A stretch of 64,000 bases of DNA, from NCBI GenBank assembly GCA_000320605.2, contig KB445795.1, positions 2,262,380 to 2,326,379 on the forward strand. Direction: 5' to 3'. Positions 1 to 11,302 of this stretch are shown here, one piece after another. Numbering within the stretch: position 1 is the first letter of the stretch; every line of letters begins with the position of its first letter. The DNA comes from Gelatoporia subvermispora B. Its lineage: Eukaryota > Basidiomycota > Agaricomycetes > Polyporales > Gelatoporiaceae. The translations under genes and the position numbers were made by a program. The notes beneath the pieces are model-generated. The model saw only the letters and a program-made list of their open reading frames with translations, was not told the origin of the DNA and did not search any database.

Positions 1-1873
1 TCATATGCTTGAAAATATTCAGCACTCATATCATTGTTACCAACACTCTTGCGGCATCACTCGACCTGCTCGAAAAACGATCGTTGACTTACTCGGACAG
101 GTATGTATTGAGCGCCATTCACTTTATTGGCTACGATCTGGAGTTCATCGAGAATCACAGGCCTTACATGACTATGTTAAATGATCTGTAAGTAGGATGC
201 CAACTTTTCGACATTAGTCCGCACTCTCACGCGGCCGGTAGTATTGGCATAAAATGGAGCTTGCCAATGATGGAATATAGTGAGAAATGGAAGGAGAGTA
301 GAAAAATGTTTCAGCATGAACTTGGTTCGGAGAACGCGAAGAAGTATCGTGCCGTTGAGGTCGAGGAATCGCAGAAACTACTTGTCAGGCTATTGAAGAA
401 GCCAGAGGACTTCGCCAAGCACATCCGCTAGTGTGTATCTCCACTCCATCATCTGAGCTTAGCTAAATCCCCCATCAGTTTGGCGGGGGCTTCGATCGTT
501 TCTATCTCCTACGGCATCCGGCCCAAGCCTGAGAATGACCCTTATATCAAGATCGGCGAGGAATCTCTTCATGCGATTGCTACGGCCGCTGATGCAGGCA
601 CTTACATGGTTGACGTGTTTCCGATCCGTAAGGCACTCGTTAATATGTCCGGTCTCCGGAGCAATGATCAAGCTTACAGTGAAGCATCTGCCGGAATGGT
701 TCCCTGGTGCAAAGTTCAAGCGCGACGCGGCTGTGTTTCGAAAGTGGACAGACGCTCTTCTTCATACACCGTACAACTCAGTCAAGGATAGAATGGTCAG
801 TGCTTTAGACTGCTTCAAACGTCTCTAAATTCTGTTCGGTTAGGCTCGGGGAGAAATACCCGATTGCGCTGCGACATCATTGTATGATGCCTTCTGTAAA
901 GATGCACGCGACCCTGCCTCCTCCGAAGAGCTCATCAAGAGCACCCTTGGTTCGATGTATATAGGTAAGTTCCGAAGTTATTCAGTGTTGCACGCCCTTA
1001 ACATGGCACCAGGTGGCGCTGATACAGTACGGCTACATGTTCTAGTTCACTGCTTGCAAAGACCTGATAAAACACTAGACTGTGTCTACATTGGGCTCCT
1101 TTTTCCTCGCAATGGTACTCTACCCTGACGTCCAATCAAAGGCGCAGAAAGAGATGGATACAGTGGTCGGGGCGGGCCGCCTGCCTGATTTCTCCGACCA
1201 ACGGTCGCTTCCTTATATTACCGCCGTAGTGAAAGAGTGTCTCCGTTGGAACCCAACTCTACCGCTCAGTAAGTTGATTCATCAACTATCAGCTATTTCA
1301 TCGACAAATTACTCCTGAGTAGATTTTGCTCGATGCTCCCGCGAGGATGATGTGTACGCTGGGTATTATATACCCAAAGGATCCATTGTTCTATGCAACT
1401 TACGGTATGTTGTTGCGTGGAAGCTGCGGCTCACCGTTCGGGATATTGAGATAACTTCAATCTCAGGGCTATCTTGCACAATCAAGACAACTACCCGGAG
1501 CCGTCGGTCTTCAATCCAGACCGTTTTATGCGAGATGGAGACTTGAACCTTGATATTCTGGATCCAGCATCCGTGGCCTTTGGATTTGGGAGAAGGATCT
1601 GCCCCGGAAGGTTCATGGCATTGGACTCCATCTGGATTGCCATTGCTAGTATTCTGGCCACATATACGATCAGCAAGGCTGTCGATCCTAACGGTCAAGA
1701 AGTTACCCCAGACGGAGGTTATATTCCCGGATTTCTTCAGTACGTTCGTGCAACGAACAAGCTGCCCGGTTATGCTGACACAACTTTCCAGGCACCCGGA
1801 GCCATTCCCCTGCGCGATAACGCCCCGATCCAAGTACCACCAGGAGCTCGTTTCGGAACTGATAGACCTCTGA
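1..1873 (+). CDS. Cytochrome P450 monooxygenase, 5' end cut by the window edge
   Basis: Haem-thiolate monooxygenase, expected at the ER membrane; the substrate cannot be read from sequence. The N-terminal anchor and start codon lie left of the window. Eleven exons can be joined: 1-100, 161-187, 242-430, 479-627, 680-795, 844-964, 1013-1026, 1079-1268, 1320-1404, 1467-1739 and 1792-1873. Family marks in order: LLEKRS..YSDR, the I-helix GGADTT (split over exons 6-8), the K-helix KECLRW with its E-x-x-R pair, an N-P-D-R-F stretch, and the haem loop FGFGRRICPGRF with the axial Cys near 1601. The final intron moves the frame, so the true C-terminus is ITPRSKYHQELVSELIDL and not the longer in-frame read-through. 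The order of motifs resembles the O-methylsterigmatocystin-oxidoreductase-like P450s that are abundant in mushrooms. No biosynthetic partner gene is visible to its right. Confidence 0.93.
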
Positions 1874-3283
1874 CGGAGCTTCTATCGATCCACCGACTTC
1901 CTGATATTTACGTGCAACGTAAGCGGCGGTCACTGAGAGTTTGTTGCTATACGGAATGTCTCTATGGGATAGTGGGATACACCACAGTGCCATTTCTTTG
2001 CTTGATTCGTGTCTCAATATGATGGAATGTTGCCGATTGCAAATTAGTCGATGTAGAAAACGGCACCTTGTGATTGGCATATGACAGATTCGGTCCAACG
2101 CGGTCCTAATTGCTCGTCGAGACATCCGCTCAAGACATTCGACAAATTCCAAGCCACGTGCGATCTGTGGGATCAAGAACTGGTGTAAGTGGCGTGAGCA
2201 GGGAGAACATGTTTTCTCCTTGGGCAAGTGAACCCCTTGATGAGCCAATCGGAAGTAGCACCTCTCAATGGAATCGAAGTGAGCACGTTCTCTCATCTCG
2301 ACCGAGGCTCGTATACGTAAGGTTTGCAACACAACCTCTAGAGTCTTATGTAAAAGGAGACGATGGGGTAGCGGAAGAAGAGAAGACCGATGTGTACAGC
2401 CTGTGTGTCGTATCTTTCACATCCGGATAATCGTTGGGAGGAGTCCCGGCACAGTGATATTTTCTGTGCGATTGCCTGCGCGCCAGCTATGCCGTAAAAC
2501 ACTCTGAATATACTTTGCTGGTCCAGATTGTGCTGAAGCTGAGCATATCCCGTGTCTCCCCCACGTGCGATGCCAATATCAGGCACGGGCAATGACGACG
2601 TGTTATATTGACCTTCGGATCTCTCATACTTCCCAATTACTGCATGGTCAACTACGCGCGTATATTGTCTAGCATCCGTAAGCATGCGCTTTAGGTGGGC
2701 ATTCCGACGTCACTGTGACATGCGTGGATTGAGATACTGAGGTTGAGTTCAAAATAAGCCGTCCGCATCGGAAGACCCTTCGACGTCGAGTTACCTCTCT
2801 GGTGGCTCCTTCAAAAGCCACCCGCCCGAGCACATGACACTGGGCATGTCACGAAGGCATGCCGTACCGCCCCGATATGAGCTCACGCATTCCAACGAGC
2901 CCGTTCTTTGTGAGAACGCGGCCGCACATCACGTTTGATGCACAGTCGAAAGCCCTGCCGAGATGCGTCTGTGATGGCGCTCACTGCCTGCAGGCGCGTT
3001 TGTCATGTGGACTCTTCTCCTCGACTCTCACAAGCGCGAACGTGCGCAGGACTGCATGATATAATTCGTCGCCATATTTGAAGGTGTCGATCTGAGTACC
3101 TTATAACTCGGCGGCTACATATCCCTTGCGCGATGGCCGACGAACATTGCTGAAACTATCAATAGCGGCCATCAATTTACCGTAGTACTTAAATCCCTAC
3201 GTCCAACACCATGGTCATCGGACAGGTCGTCCGGCAGGCAAGGTTCAGCGGACACATCCTCAGCTCTCCTTGCTTTGCCAGTG
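1874..3283. other. Intergenic, no supported gene
   Basis: About 1.4 kb between the P450 and the SurE-like gene. Open frames here are short and look random. A small hairpin (ggtggct/agccacc) lies at about 2801-2822, with no known role in a fungal genome. A weak kinase-like string (TDVYSLCVV) can be read on + near 2390 but has no flanking kinase motifs. The right end should hold the SurE-like promoter. Confidence 0.6.
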
Positions 3284-4816
3284 ATGCGTTCGGCGGTACA
3301 CATCTCGTCCGCGATTTTCGCGCTCGCTTCGTCTGTCGCAGGATTGAACATATTGCTGACGAACGACGACAGCTGGGCATCTGCGAATATCAGGTAAGCA
3401 CATTTCGTCCCGAAGTAATGCTTCGTGATTCAACGTCACGCGACAATACAGGGCGACCTTCGATTCATTGCAGCAGGACGGGCATAACGTGCTCTTGGTC
3501 GGGTATGTTGTCGCGATTGTCGCGCAAGGAGATATCGCTGAGTGTTCCGAACAGACCAGCAGTGCAGCAGTCCGGCAAGGGCGGAACGTTTGTCCTCCCG
3601 ACATCCAATATCGTTGCACCTGGAGGTGAATTTGACAGCGTGAAGGTCGGAGCATCTTTCTTTGGTCAGAATGTGACGAACCCCAACTTGTGTGAGTGTT
3701 GCTCACCATGAGATTTGTGGCAATCGTGATGATCTGTTTGTGCCATAGTTTATTTCAATGGCACCCCAGCAGCGACTGTATGTGCCTTTTACTAGCAAGG
3801 AAAAAAAAACTATGCATTGACTAGTACCACTGCCAGGCTGGTTTTGCTATTGACGTCGTAGCTCCAATTCATTTCAACAACGAATCCATCGATCTAGTAG
3901 TTTCGGGACCTAACGAAGGACAGAACAACGGCCCATACCTGTACACTCTCAGTGGTACAATTGGTGCGACGTACTATTCGGTTGAACGTGGTGTAAGTTT
4001 GTGTACTTTAGTGTAACATGTTGCAAATTGACGCGCCATGAATTTATGATCAGATTCCAGCTGTAGCATTCTCTGCCGGCAATTCGACGCATCGTTCTTT
4101 CACGACTAATACCGGATTACCTGACGATCCTGCAAACCAGGCAGCGAAGGTGACAGATCCGAACGCAGCGTGAGTGTGCACCACTGAACGTTTTACCAGG
4201 TTGTAGCCAACTTCGTCTCCGCGCTTACCGATGGGGTGAATACGACCAAGAAGCGCCTCTTGCCCCTAGGAGTCGGTATCTCGTAAGTTTCGCTATGTGT
4301 TACTTTCAGCAGTCTAGACTTGACTATGAGTGCAGTGTCAATATCCCAACTTTTGGTCCCGGGAGTAACTGTAGCGACGTGAGCTATAACACTATTCAGT
4401 AAAGTACGGTGCTTCGAATTGACTTGTCGTACAGCCTCCTTTTGTTTTGACTCGTATGACTGGCGGTGCGACCATTGATACAGTATCCCTCGACCCGAAG
4501 ACTGGTTTTCCTGTCTCAACGAGCCAGTGAGTACTCCACTGGTTAGTTCCCTCAAGCACACTGACAGGTTTATGTAGGGTTGCGCCAGGTCTTAACACCG
4601 CACTCAATGGCAGACTTCGACTTCCTGGTATGCAGATACACCACATTGATCAAGGACATTGTTTTCTCATCGTGTATTACAGGAGAGACGCCAGTCAGTG
4701 CCGGATGCGAGACGGCAGTCAGCGTGTTCTCTGTGGATTACGATGCTCCAAGATTCGTCGCGGAGCGCATTCAGCGCAACCTGCGCGTTGCTTTCCTCGA
4801 GATCAAGTCGGATTAG
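3284..4816 (+). CDS. Secreted SurE-like acid phosphatase/5'-nucleotidase
   Basis: SurE-fold phosphatase, about 330 aa, hydrolysing phosphate monoesters such as nucleotides. Eleven exons keep frame: 3284-3393, 3452-3502, 3543-3691, 3749-3777, 3837-3992, 4054-4149, 4200-4282, 4336-4378, 4435-4526, 4578-4627 and 4683-4816. The first ~20 residues (MRSAVHISSAIFALASSVAG) form a signal peptide, so it should be secreted or vacuolar. SurE marks follow: NILLTNDDS (metal-binding Asp pair), QQSGKGGT (the Ser loop), SGPNEGQNNG (metal-binding Asn motif) and SGTIGATYYSVERGIPAVAFS-like helix. The usual DDG is DDS here, which is common in fungal homologues as far as I recall. The donor at 4150 was chosen because the apparent GTGAGT at 4172 leads to an immediate stop. 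Start is the first ATG giving a signal peptide directly before the fold. Confidence 0.9.
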
Positions 4817-5007
4817 CGAGATCATCACGATCAGGTCCTGCAGTGGTACTTAAGTGATTTTCTCATTGAAGATGTATGATGAATCGCAGAGGATGAACCT
4901 GATGGCTTCCACGTCGGCGATGTAGTATACTGTTCTCGGTGAATTGTCTGTCGGTGTGTTGTAGTGACAACGGAGGCAGGGCATTGAAATCAATTATCAG
5001 TATCTAG

Positions 5008-5958
5008 CTAAGCTCTAGGGTCAAGCTCCTTGAACGCTCTGGTGTTCTCTTCGATCGCACGTTCTGCAGGAAGTCGTTCCATACTAGACGCGCCGTAGAA
5101 GCCATGAACACCTGTGGTTCTACTCAGCACATATCGAGCGTCTTCGGGCGTAGCGATTGGTCCTCCGTGACAAAGGACAATGATATCAGGGTTGACGGCT
5201 ACCGCAGCATCGCGACACGCCTGGATCTTCTTCACAGAGTCATCCAAAGTTACGGAGGTGCGAGCGCCGATGCTTCCAGAGGTCGTGAGCCCCATGTGAA
5301 CGACTAGCACATCGGCACCTGCCTCTGTCATCTCCACTGCATCGCGCTCGCTGAACACATAGGGAGTTGTGAGGAGGCCGAGACCCCGCGCGGTGCGCAC
5401 CATCTCCACCTCCCGATCATAGCCCATACCAGTCTCCTCGAGGTTTTGTCTGAAAGTTGACCCTTCGTCAATCAGTCCGACAGTGGGGAAGTTCTGGACG
5501 CCGCAGAAACCGAGATCGCGCAATTGTGCGAGGAAGCGTGGCATGATACGAAACGGGTCCGAAGCGCAAACGCCTGCGAGTACGCCAGCTCGCTCCACCA
5601 CAGGGAGTACTTCGCTTGCCTGTAGAGACGTTTCAGTCATCATGAATGAGAGAACTGACCCAAAAGTGGGCGTACCATTTCCAAGACGATGGCGTTCGCG
5701 TCCCCGTAAGGCATCAGTCCTGCCAATGAGCCACGGCCAGCCATGCGGTACCGTCCACTATTGTAGACAACTATGAGATCCGCGCCACCCTTGTCGATGA
5801 ACTTCGCGGATAGGCCGATGCCTGCTATATGTGAATGGAGTATCATACGCAGACGCGAGAGAACTCTGACCTGCACCTGCACCTATGACCAGCCTTCCTG
5901 CGCCAATGATTTCACGCAGCTGCGCGAGGGTCTCCTCCCTGTTACTTGGGCGAGGCAT
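5008..5958 (-). CDS. TIM-barrel (PEP_hydrolase-type) protein, C-terminal half of a Tm-1-like protein
   Basis: About 282 aa in three exons (5871-5958, 5676-5824, 5008-5619). It matches the TIM-barrel domain that in plants and many fungi forms the C-terminal half of Tm-1-like proteins (UPF0261 plus barrel). Visible marks: [11 protein letters not shown] start, [20 protein letters not shown], the [11 protein letters not shown] junction, [23 protein letters not shown] segment, [12 protein letters not shown], and [11 protein letters not shown]. The catalytic role in fungi is unknown; related barrels resemble phosphoenolpyruvate-hydrolase-like enzymes. The start at 5958 is the first ATG; an upstream in-frame TTG was not used. 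It is divergently transcribed from the UPF0261 gene with 289 bp between the two ATGs, which strongly suggests co-regulation. Confidence 0.87.
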
Positions 5959-6247
5959 AGAAAGGAGATGGGCTATATGGTGTACGAAACCTAGCAAGCC
6001 AACTGTGTCGTGGTTGGGAAGGATCGAAGCGCACGGTCATACCCTTCGCGATTATGATCATACATCTGTGACGTTATCCGCTCTCGCCGAAGCGGATTGG
6101 GCTCTTCTGCTGATCTCTGTCACGAGCCCCGGTCTGGGAGCTGGAGTCGCCCGTCTCAGAGACACGAGACCTACCAACGTATAATGAGAGCTCAATCAGG
6201 ACGCAGTACAGTCCGGGTCCCTGGCACACCCCAATACTGCCACTGTC
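5959..6247. promoter_or_regulatory. Shared divergent promoter of the split Tm-1-like pair
   Basis: 289 bp between the two opposed start codons. It holds an inverted repeat TCCGCT (6077-6082) / AGCGGA (6091-6096), giving opposed CCG and CGG triplets 12 nt apart. That is the general layout of a dimeric Zn2Cys6 regulator site. Function is inferred from position and symmetry only. Confidence 0.45.
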
Positions 6248-7519
6248 ATGTCGGAATCCACGCCCACTGTCGCATTGCTAGGGACATGCGACACAAAGCT
6301 CGAAGAACTCCTCTACATACGACAACAACTACTTGATCATCATGGAGCGCGAGTCACTCTTATCGATGTAGGCCGAGATGCCTCCAACCATCCTGCTGTC
6401 ACCATCAACCAGTCCGCCATTCTTTCTTCCTCCGGCATACCTGCACCTCCAAGCCTGGATGGACTGCCTCGAAACGACGTGATCTCTACGCTCATAAAGC
6501 ACGTCTCGCCGATTCTCTCGCGCTTGCGCGAGGCCGGCTCCATCCACGCTGTTCTAGCTATCGGAGGCAGCGGGGGCTCATCTCTCGCTGCGGGCGCCAT
6601 GCGCTCACTCCCGCTCGGATTCCCGAAACTCCTCGTGAGCACTATGGCGGCGGGAGACGTGAGCCCATATGTGAACGACGGAGATGTCACCATCATGTAC
6701 AGCGTGGTCGACATCGCTGGCCTGAACGATATCCTCCGCCCTATCCTGGCGAACGCCGCAGGAGCGGCAGCTGGCATGGCGCGCGAATATCTCCGTAGGT
6801 CCTCTGTCGAGGACGCGCCCAGCACACCGGCCGCCCGTCAGAAGCGAATTGCAATCACCATGTTCGGCGTGACGACGCCTGCGGTTTCCCATGCGCGCGC
6901 CCTCCTAGAAGCATACCCATGCACGCCGTACACCTTCCATGCCACGGGCGCGGGCGGGCGAGCAATGGAGCGCCTCATCAGCGAGGGTTTCTTCGATGGC
7001 GTGCTCGACCTGACTACGACCGAGCTAGCCGATCTGCACGTCGGTGGTATGCTCAGCGCCGGAGCAGACCGCCTCACTGCCGCGTCTCATAAGAAGATTC
7101 CCCAGGTGGTCTCTCTTGGGGCGCTAGACATGGTCAATTTCGGGCCCAAGGACAGCGTGCCAGAGAAGTTCAAGGGGCGAAGGCTGGTAGAACATAACCC
7201 AAGCATCACCCTTATGCGTACTTCACGGGATGAATGCGTGTTAATTGGGCAAGACATTGCGAATAAGCTGAAGGAGGCGGATCCCCTCAAAACAGAGATT
7301 TGGATCCCTCAAGCAGGACTCAGTACTTTGGATGTTGAGGGCGCACCGTTACGAGATCAAGAAGCAGATGAAGCTCTCACGCAGTCAATAGTGGACGGAC
7401 TGAAAGGCTCCTCCGTGAGGGTAGTGGTGCGCCAGAACGACATCAATGACCATGAGTTCGTCGCAGATATGGTCGAAAGACTTCTCCTGATGATGGAATT
7501 AGCGCCGGAAGAGCAATGA
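6248..7519 (+). CDS. UPF0261 / Tm-1-like ATP-binding domain protein
   Basis: Intronless, 423 aa. It begins with TVALLGTCDTKLEEL and shows TLIDVGRDAS, AIGGSGGSSLAAGAM (glycine-rich nucleotide loop), VSTMAAGDVSPYV, MFGVTTPAV, HATGAGGRAMERLI, and LDLTTTELADLHVGG, which define the UPF0261 fold seen in the N-terminal half of tomato Tm-1. Bacterial members are stand-alone and usually sit beside a TIM-barrel partner; plant and many fungal ones are fused to it. Here the barrel half is a separate gene on the opposite strand just upstream, so the two products probably act together. The substrate is unknown. No intron is needed, unlike nearly every neighbour, and GC content is high, which fits either an old retrocopy or transfer but does not prove it. 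Confidence 0.88.
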   Translation: MSESTPTVALLGTCDTKLEELLYIRQQLLDHHGARVTLIDVGRDASNHPAVTINQSAILSSSGIPAPPSLDGLPRNDVISTLIKHVSPILSRLREAGSIHAVLAIGGSGGSSLAAGAMRSLPLGFPKLLVSTMAAGDVSPYVNDGDVTIMYSVVDIAGLNDILRPILANAAGAAAGMAREYLRRSSVEDAPSTPAARQKRIAITMFGVTTPAVSHARALLEAYPCTPYTFHATGAGGRAMERLISEGFFDGVLDLTTTELADLHVGGMLSAGADRLTAASHKKIPQVVSLGALDMVNFGPKDSVPEKFKGRRLVEHNPSITLMRTSRDECVLIGQDIANKLKEADPLKTEIWIPQAGLSTLDVEGAPLRDQEADEALTQSIVDGLKGSSVRVVVRQNDINDHEFVADMVERLLLMMELAPEEQ

Positions 7520-8196
7520 CATCGTTACTGTATGATACATTCCGGGGCATATGCTAGTCTAGATGTGTTTCTCCCCGTTGTCGCTTTGCACCATACTTAA
7601 CATTGTATGGTTCACGATGTCAAGTAAGCTAAGATATGACGAGATAATATAATGGTACCAGCTTTGAGGACTTCCAATTGAACTCCAGCTCGTCGGGGTT
7701 ATTCAGCAGGTAGACTCGGATTACTCCAGTCAACAACCTTGGCCACAAGGAATACGTGCTATGCAGGAAAGCGATACCACATTCTTACTGTCGAAACGTG
7801 TCACCTCAATACCACAGAGTAGTAGGATATACTACTACACGAGTGGCGTGATGTAAGTACGCGGAAAGGGCGCCGAATCAAAACTGCTGAACAGCATGAA
7901 GAGCCATGCTAGAAGGGCGTACCAGCGGGATTGTGGGTGAGCGTCCTCGCCGTTGGAAGAGAAATCTACAATAAAACGCAATGATGTCAGCCTCCCAACA
8001 GGTGTAGTATAATTCGTGATCCAAGTTCACATCTACCAAGGAGATACTCTTTTTATCCACGGGCCAGTTGTACAGTACTGAATACAAATTGACATATCCT
8101 ATGCGCCGCTCAAGCCAGCTCGGTCGGCTGAGGATATCCGAGTCGAGACGCCCATTGAGACGAGGAAGCAGCTCGCCTCAGGGTTGGCTTGACTGA
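7520..8196. other. Intergenic, no supported gene
   Basis: About 680 bp after the UPF0261 gene. AT-rich 3' flank up to about 7900; frames are short with no motif. The repeat cluster starts at 8197. Confidence 0.6.
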
Positions 8197-8259
8197 GGTT
8201 AAACGCCCGTTAAACGCCCGTCAAGCTGCGTTTAACCCTTTGACCTTGACTCGAGTCAA
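8197..8259. repeat. GTTAAAC/GTCAA repeat cluster, left copy
   Basis: Two tandem copies of the 11-mer gttaaacgccc (8198-8208, 8209-8219), then cgtttaaccc in opposite orientation, then the perfect 14-bp palindrome TTGACTCGAGTCAA (8246-8259). The same order of word types recurs about 650 bp to the right (8849-8920), so the two clusters may be related ends of a small mobile element. Confidence 0.55.
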
Positions 8260-8848
8260 TGACAACGCGTGATTCTCACGTGAACGCAGACGACGGCTGA
8301 GAGCTACTGGGTTCTGCTTTGACCACTATCTAGCTGCATTTGAGCAGAATTTAAGGGACTGTCTGATGGTGTAGCCGACAGTACTTCATGAGAACACATG
8401 TTTTGTGTCTCAAGACTGACTTCGTGCATGCCGAAAGCTTCGACAATTCCTTGCCCAATGAGTCGAAGCCAATCTTCTCGGTCATGGCAACCAGTTTACG
8501 CACTAGGAGTGCTTCCTGAATTCCGGGGGCACTCTACCCTGAAGGAAGTTGGTGAGATGAGCTCGTGCACAGAGGCCTCCGATCCTGTGGCCGGGGAGCT
8601 AGAGAGCCCGTGTGACAAAGTTGGAGTTAGTACTTGAAGCTCCAGCGTCATAGTGTCGTAGGTTAGACTCGGAGGACATGATAGAGACAAAGATAATCAC
8701 ATTTTTCGCAACACATACTATACGTCGATAGCTCGTTACTGCACGAGGTCTCTTTGCATTGCGCAACGCGCTCGCTTCCAAGGCTACAATGACCCAAAAA
8801 GGTAGTCTCTGTGGCGCATAATAGTCACGCCTTGACATCTTGACCACA
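8260..8848. other. Spacer between the two repeat clusters
   Basis: About 590 bp with no recognisable coding content; two overlapping frames of 79-82 codons look random. It could be the body of a non-autonomous element bounded by the two clusters. Confidence 0.4.
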
Positions 8849-8920
8849 GGTTAAACGGCGGTTAAACCTGAGTCAACCGGTTGACCCCCGTTAACGGTCA
8901 AGGGGTCAAGGCTTGACTGG
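8849..8920. repeat. GTTAAAC/GTCAA repeat cluster, right copy
   Basis: GGTTAAAC at 8849-8856 and 8860-8867, the 14-bp palindrome GTCAACCGGTTGAC at 8872-8885, then GTTAAC and several GGTCAAG words. Same arrangement as 8197-8259. The 3' end of the neighbouring pseudogene frame runs through this cluster, suggesting the repeat was inserted into, or replaced, the original gene end. Confidence 0.55.
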
Positions 8921-11302
8921 CCCATCCCTGGCTCGCCTTGCTCGCTCCAGACGGACTTGATGAGGTCTTCTCGCTTCAAGGCAGAAGTAAGATCTAGGTA
9001 TATATGGGGGACCATCTCCCGGTCAAGATCTAGCAATTCGAAGCGAAAATCGAGTATGCTGAGCTCCCAGACGATCTCCGCCCAGAGAGTCCGGTCGCTA
9101 TCCGCTCGGGCACGATCAATGCGCTCCTTACCCCAGGTAAAGGATGCCGACGAGGAATGTGGTGTAAAGCCGGCATGTACATTGAAACGTACGCTAATAT
9201 CCAAGCGATCACAATATCGCTTCAAGTGGCGAGGATTGGTCGTCGGCTTGTGCACGTCATCCTGTTCGCCTTCGTCTCTGCTGCGTTTGACAGCAGAGCT
9301 AGGGGGTTCACCAGACGGGGGAGGTAATTTAGCCATGTCGGCGGGGTGGCTTTTTGGCAGGACAGAAGCATTCGGATTGTACTTCGTGCGGACATATTTG
9401 CCCTCGAGTGCAATCCGCCATTGGGTGGTGGCCATGAGAATTTTGCCGTCGCTTGGTGGGACGAGAACTTGTTTTATGCACCAAGGACGAATGCGGAGCC
9501 AACCGTGGAATCTCTGCCCAGTGTTCGCATTCTCAGCAAAGAAGAGGTGCGGCGGGGGGAGATGATATGCTAGTGTCTTCGCAGGATGCTGACTATGCAG
9601 TTCGGGGTAGCGTGCAAGTACAGAGGCCCAAGCAACATATACTTGAGGAACCCACGCAGGCGGAGGTAATTGACTTGCGGGGATAGAGTGTTCCCCACAT
9701 AGCAGGCCGCTGGTACTCCTGGCAGGTCTCTCAGGCTGTTTACTTGACGCTGCAGAGCCATCGTTCTTCTTGTGCTTCTTGCGAGGTTGTTCTTCGACTG
9801 TGGATTGAACGTCAAGTCAGCGGCGTACAGGAATCAGCATGGAATACCTTACTGCCAGGAGCACGTGATGCTTCTGTGCGAGTGCTGCTATCACGACCAA
9901 GGCCTCTGGATAGATGTCCTTCTTTTGCCTCCTGATACTCGTCAAACTGCCAACTGGTCGCGAACGGCACAAGTGAGGGCGTTCTGACAGGCCATAGAGA
10001 CGAGGTCGAGTCGCTGAACCTTCGCCCATGGCATCAACGGCTACGCCATCCATCCACCGTGGGGCCACCACTGAGAATTTCCCATGAACCATGACCGGCT
10101 TCACACTGAACATTCCTGCCCAATTGAGTGGCACAACAGCGTTCTGAATGATAGTGCGGCTTGTGAGGGAATAAACGGGGCGCACTAACCAAACCGGTAC
10201 GCCGACACGGTGCATCTCTTCGGCAACAGAAAGTCTTCCGGTAATTACGCCGCGGAGCGGCAGTACTTTGCCCTTGGCATGGAAATTTGCATCCTCCAGG
10301 CGGGGAAGGACCGTGTGGTGATACAAGATCCAAGCATGCACTTCTAATAGAAGTGTTTGTACTTCTCTGAACTATTGAAGGGCCTCAAATGAGCTCAGAG
10401 GATTTTCGCGCAGACGCGCGTTCCACAACGCGATCATCCTCCTCCACACAAGAGCAGTACGCTCATGTGCCAATTTTGCAAGTGTTCGTGCAAGTAGAAG
10501 GGCGTCCAGGGAGGCAGGCAGTTCAGCAGACGCACTTGAGGAGCCTCAATGCATCACTAAAAATGACATGAGATCCATAGGACAGCACGTACCCGGGACA
10601 GGAGGATGGATGCACAAGCGGTATCACTTTATTAGCGCTGTCGTACTGTTGCTTGGTGCAGTATTTGGCGGCAATTTGCTCGATCAAAGGCTTCGCTTCC
10701 ATAGCTGCGCGCTCAAATCGTGCAGTCACATCTGGAGTAAGGAAACCGACTTGCTCGTGAGCAAGCTCAATGACAGTTTTCCACTCCTTGCTCTGGAAAA
10801 TAAACCATGGTACCTCACGATCAGTGAAGTAGCTGAAAATGGTGTCGGGACCGTCGACGGGAGGATACGCGTCTGGGTAACGACGACGTGAACCTGGATG
10901 TACGGGAGCAGCCATGAGGTGCGGTTCAAGCTGATCGTAGACTTGAGGCCATTTGAGAAGTTCAAACTGGCCCAGCATGCCGTCCGAGTGGTACGCAAAT
11001 TCTTCATCCTCCGCAAGTTGCGGGACCTGCACGCAGAAAGGCATGTTAGGAGATGATATCCACATCCCAGGCCCTGCCGCGTGGAATTCAGCAGTGCACA
11101 AGCAGTCGGGCGCCTTTAAGTCGGATACCAGATCCGTAACTCTAAAAGCTTTCGCTTCAGCCAGAATTTCATCGCGTTCTTTGAAGACATGGCATGGCTC
11201 CCCTTCAGGACCTATGGAAAGCTACATAAGACGTGGTCCTGACGCAGATGTCACGACGAGCTCACGGTCCGCAGAACGCCGTAACAGTGGTACGTTGTCC
11301 AT
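8851..11302 (-). pseudogene. Decayed member of an uncharacterised Agaricomycete protein family
   Basis: Family recalled as a large, function-unknown set in mushroom genomes, recognised by an HAWILYHHTVLPRL-like segment followed by PLRGVITG, a VGVPVWLVRP strand and VAPRWMDGVAVDA. It starts MDNVPLLRRSADRELVV at 11302. Breaks: an in-frame TAG at 11222-11224, a 1-nt frameshift at the TGA of 10523-10525 (the next frame continues ELPASLDALLLARTLAKL), and a second in-frame TAG at 10372-10374. The frame after the last break reads through PLRGVITGRL to about 9840. An intron or another shift near 9800 leads to a 320-codon stretch (TQWRIALEGKYV...) ending at 8851. Both TAG codons could be CAG (Gln) by one transition. 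Splicing cannot remove the first stop, since the only intron would be about 21 nt. Confidence 0.75.

Noticed and set aside
1792..2022. Longer in-frame C-terminus for the P450
   Set aside because: Splicing at 1740-1791 gives the family-typical CAITPRSK ending, which the longer frame lacks.
1703..2332. 209-codon minus-strand frame
   Set aside because: It lies antisense over the last exons of the P450 and shows no motif of its own.
2380..2420. Kinase-like string TDVYSLCVV on +
   Set aside because: No APE, HRD or DFG region around it and the flanking frame is closed; chance similarity is likely.
2801..2822. Terminator-like hairpin
   Set aside because: Rho-independent terminators do not apply in a fungal nuclear genome; no flanking T-run.
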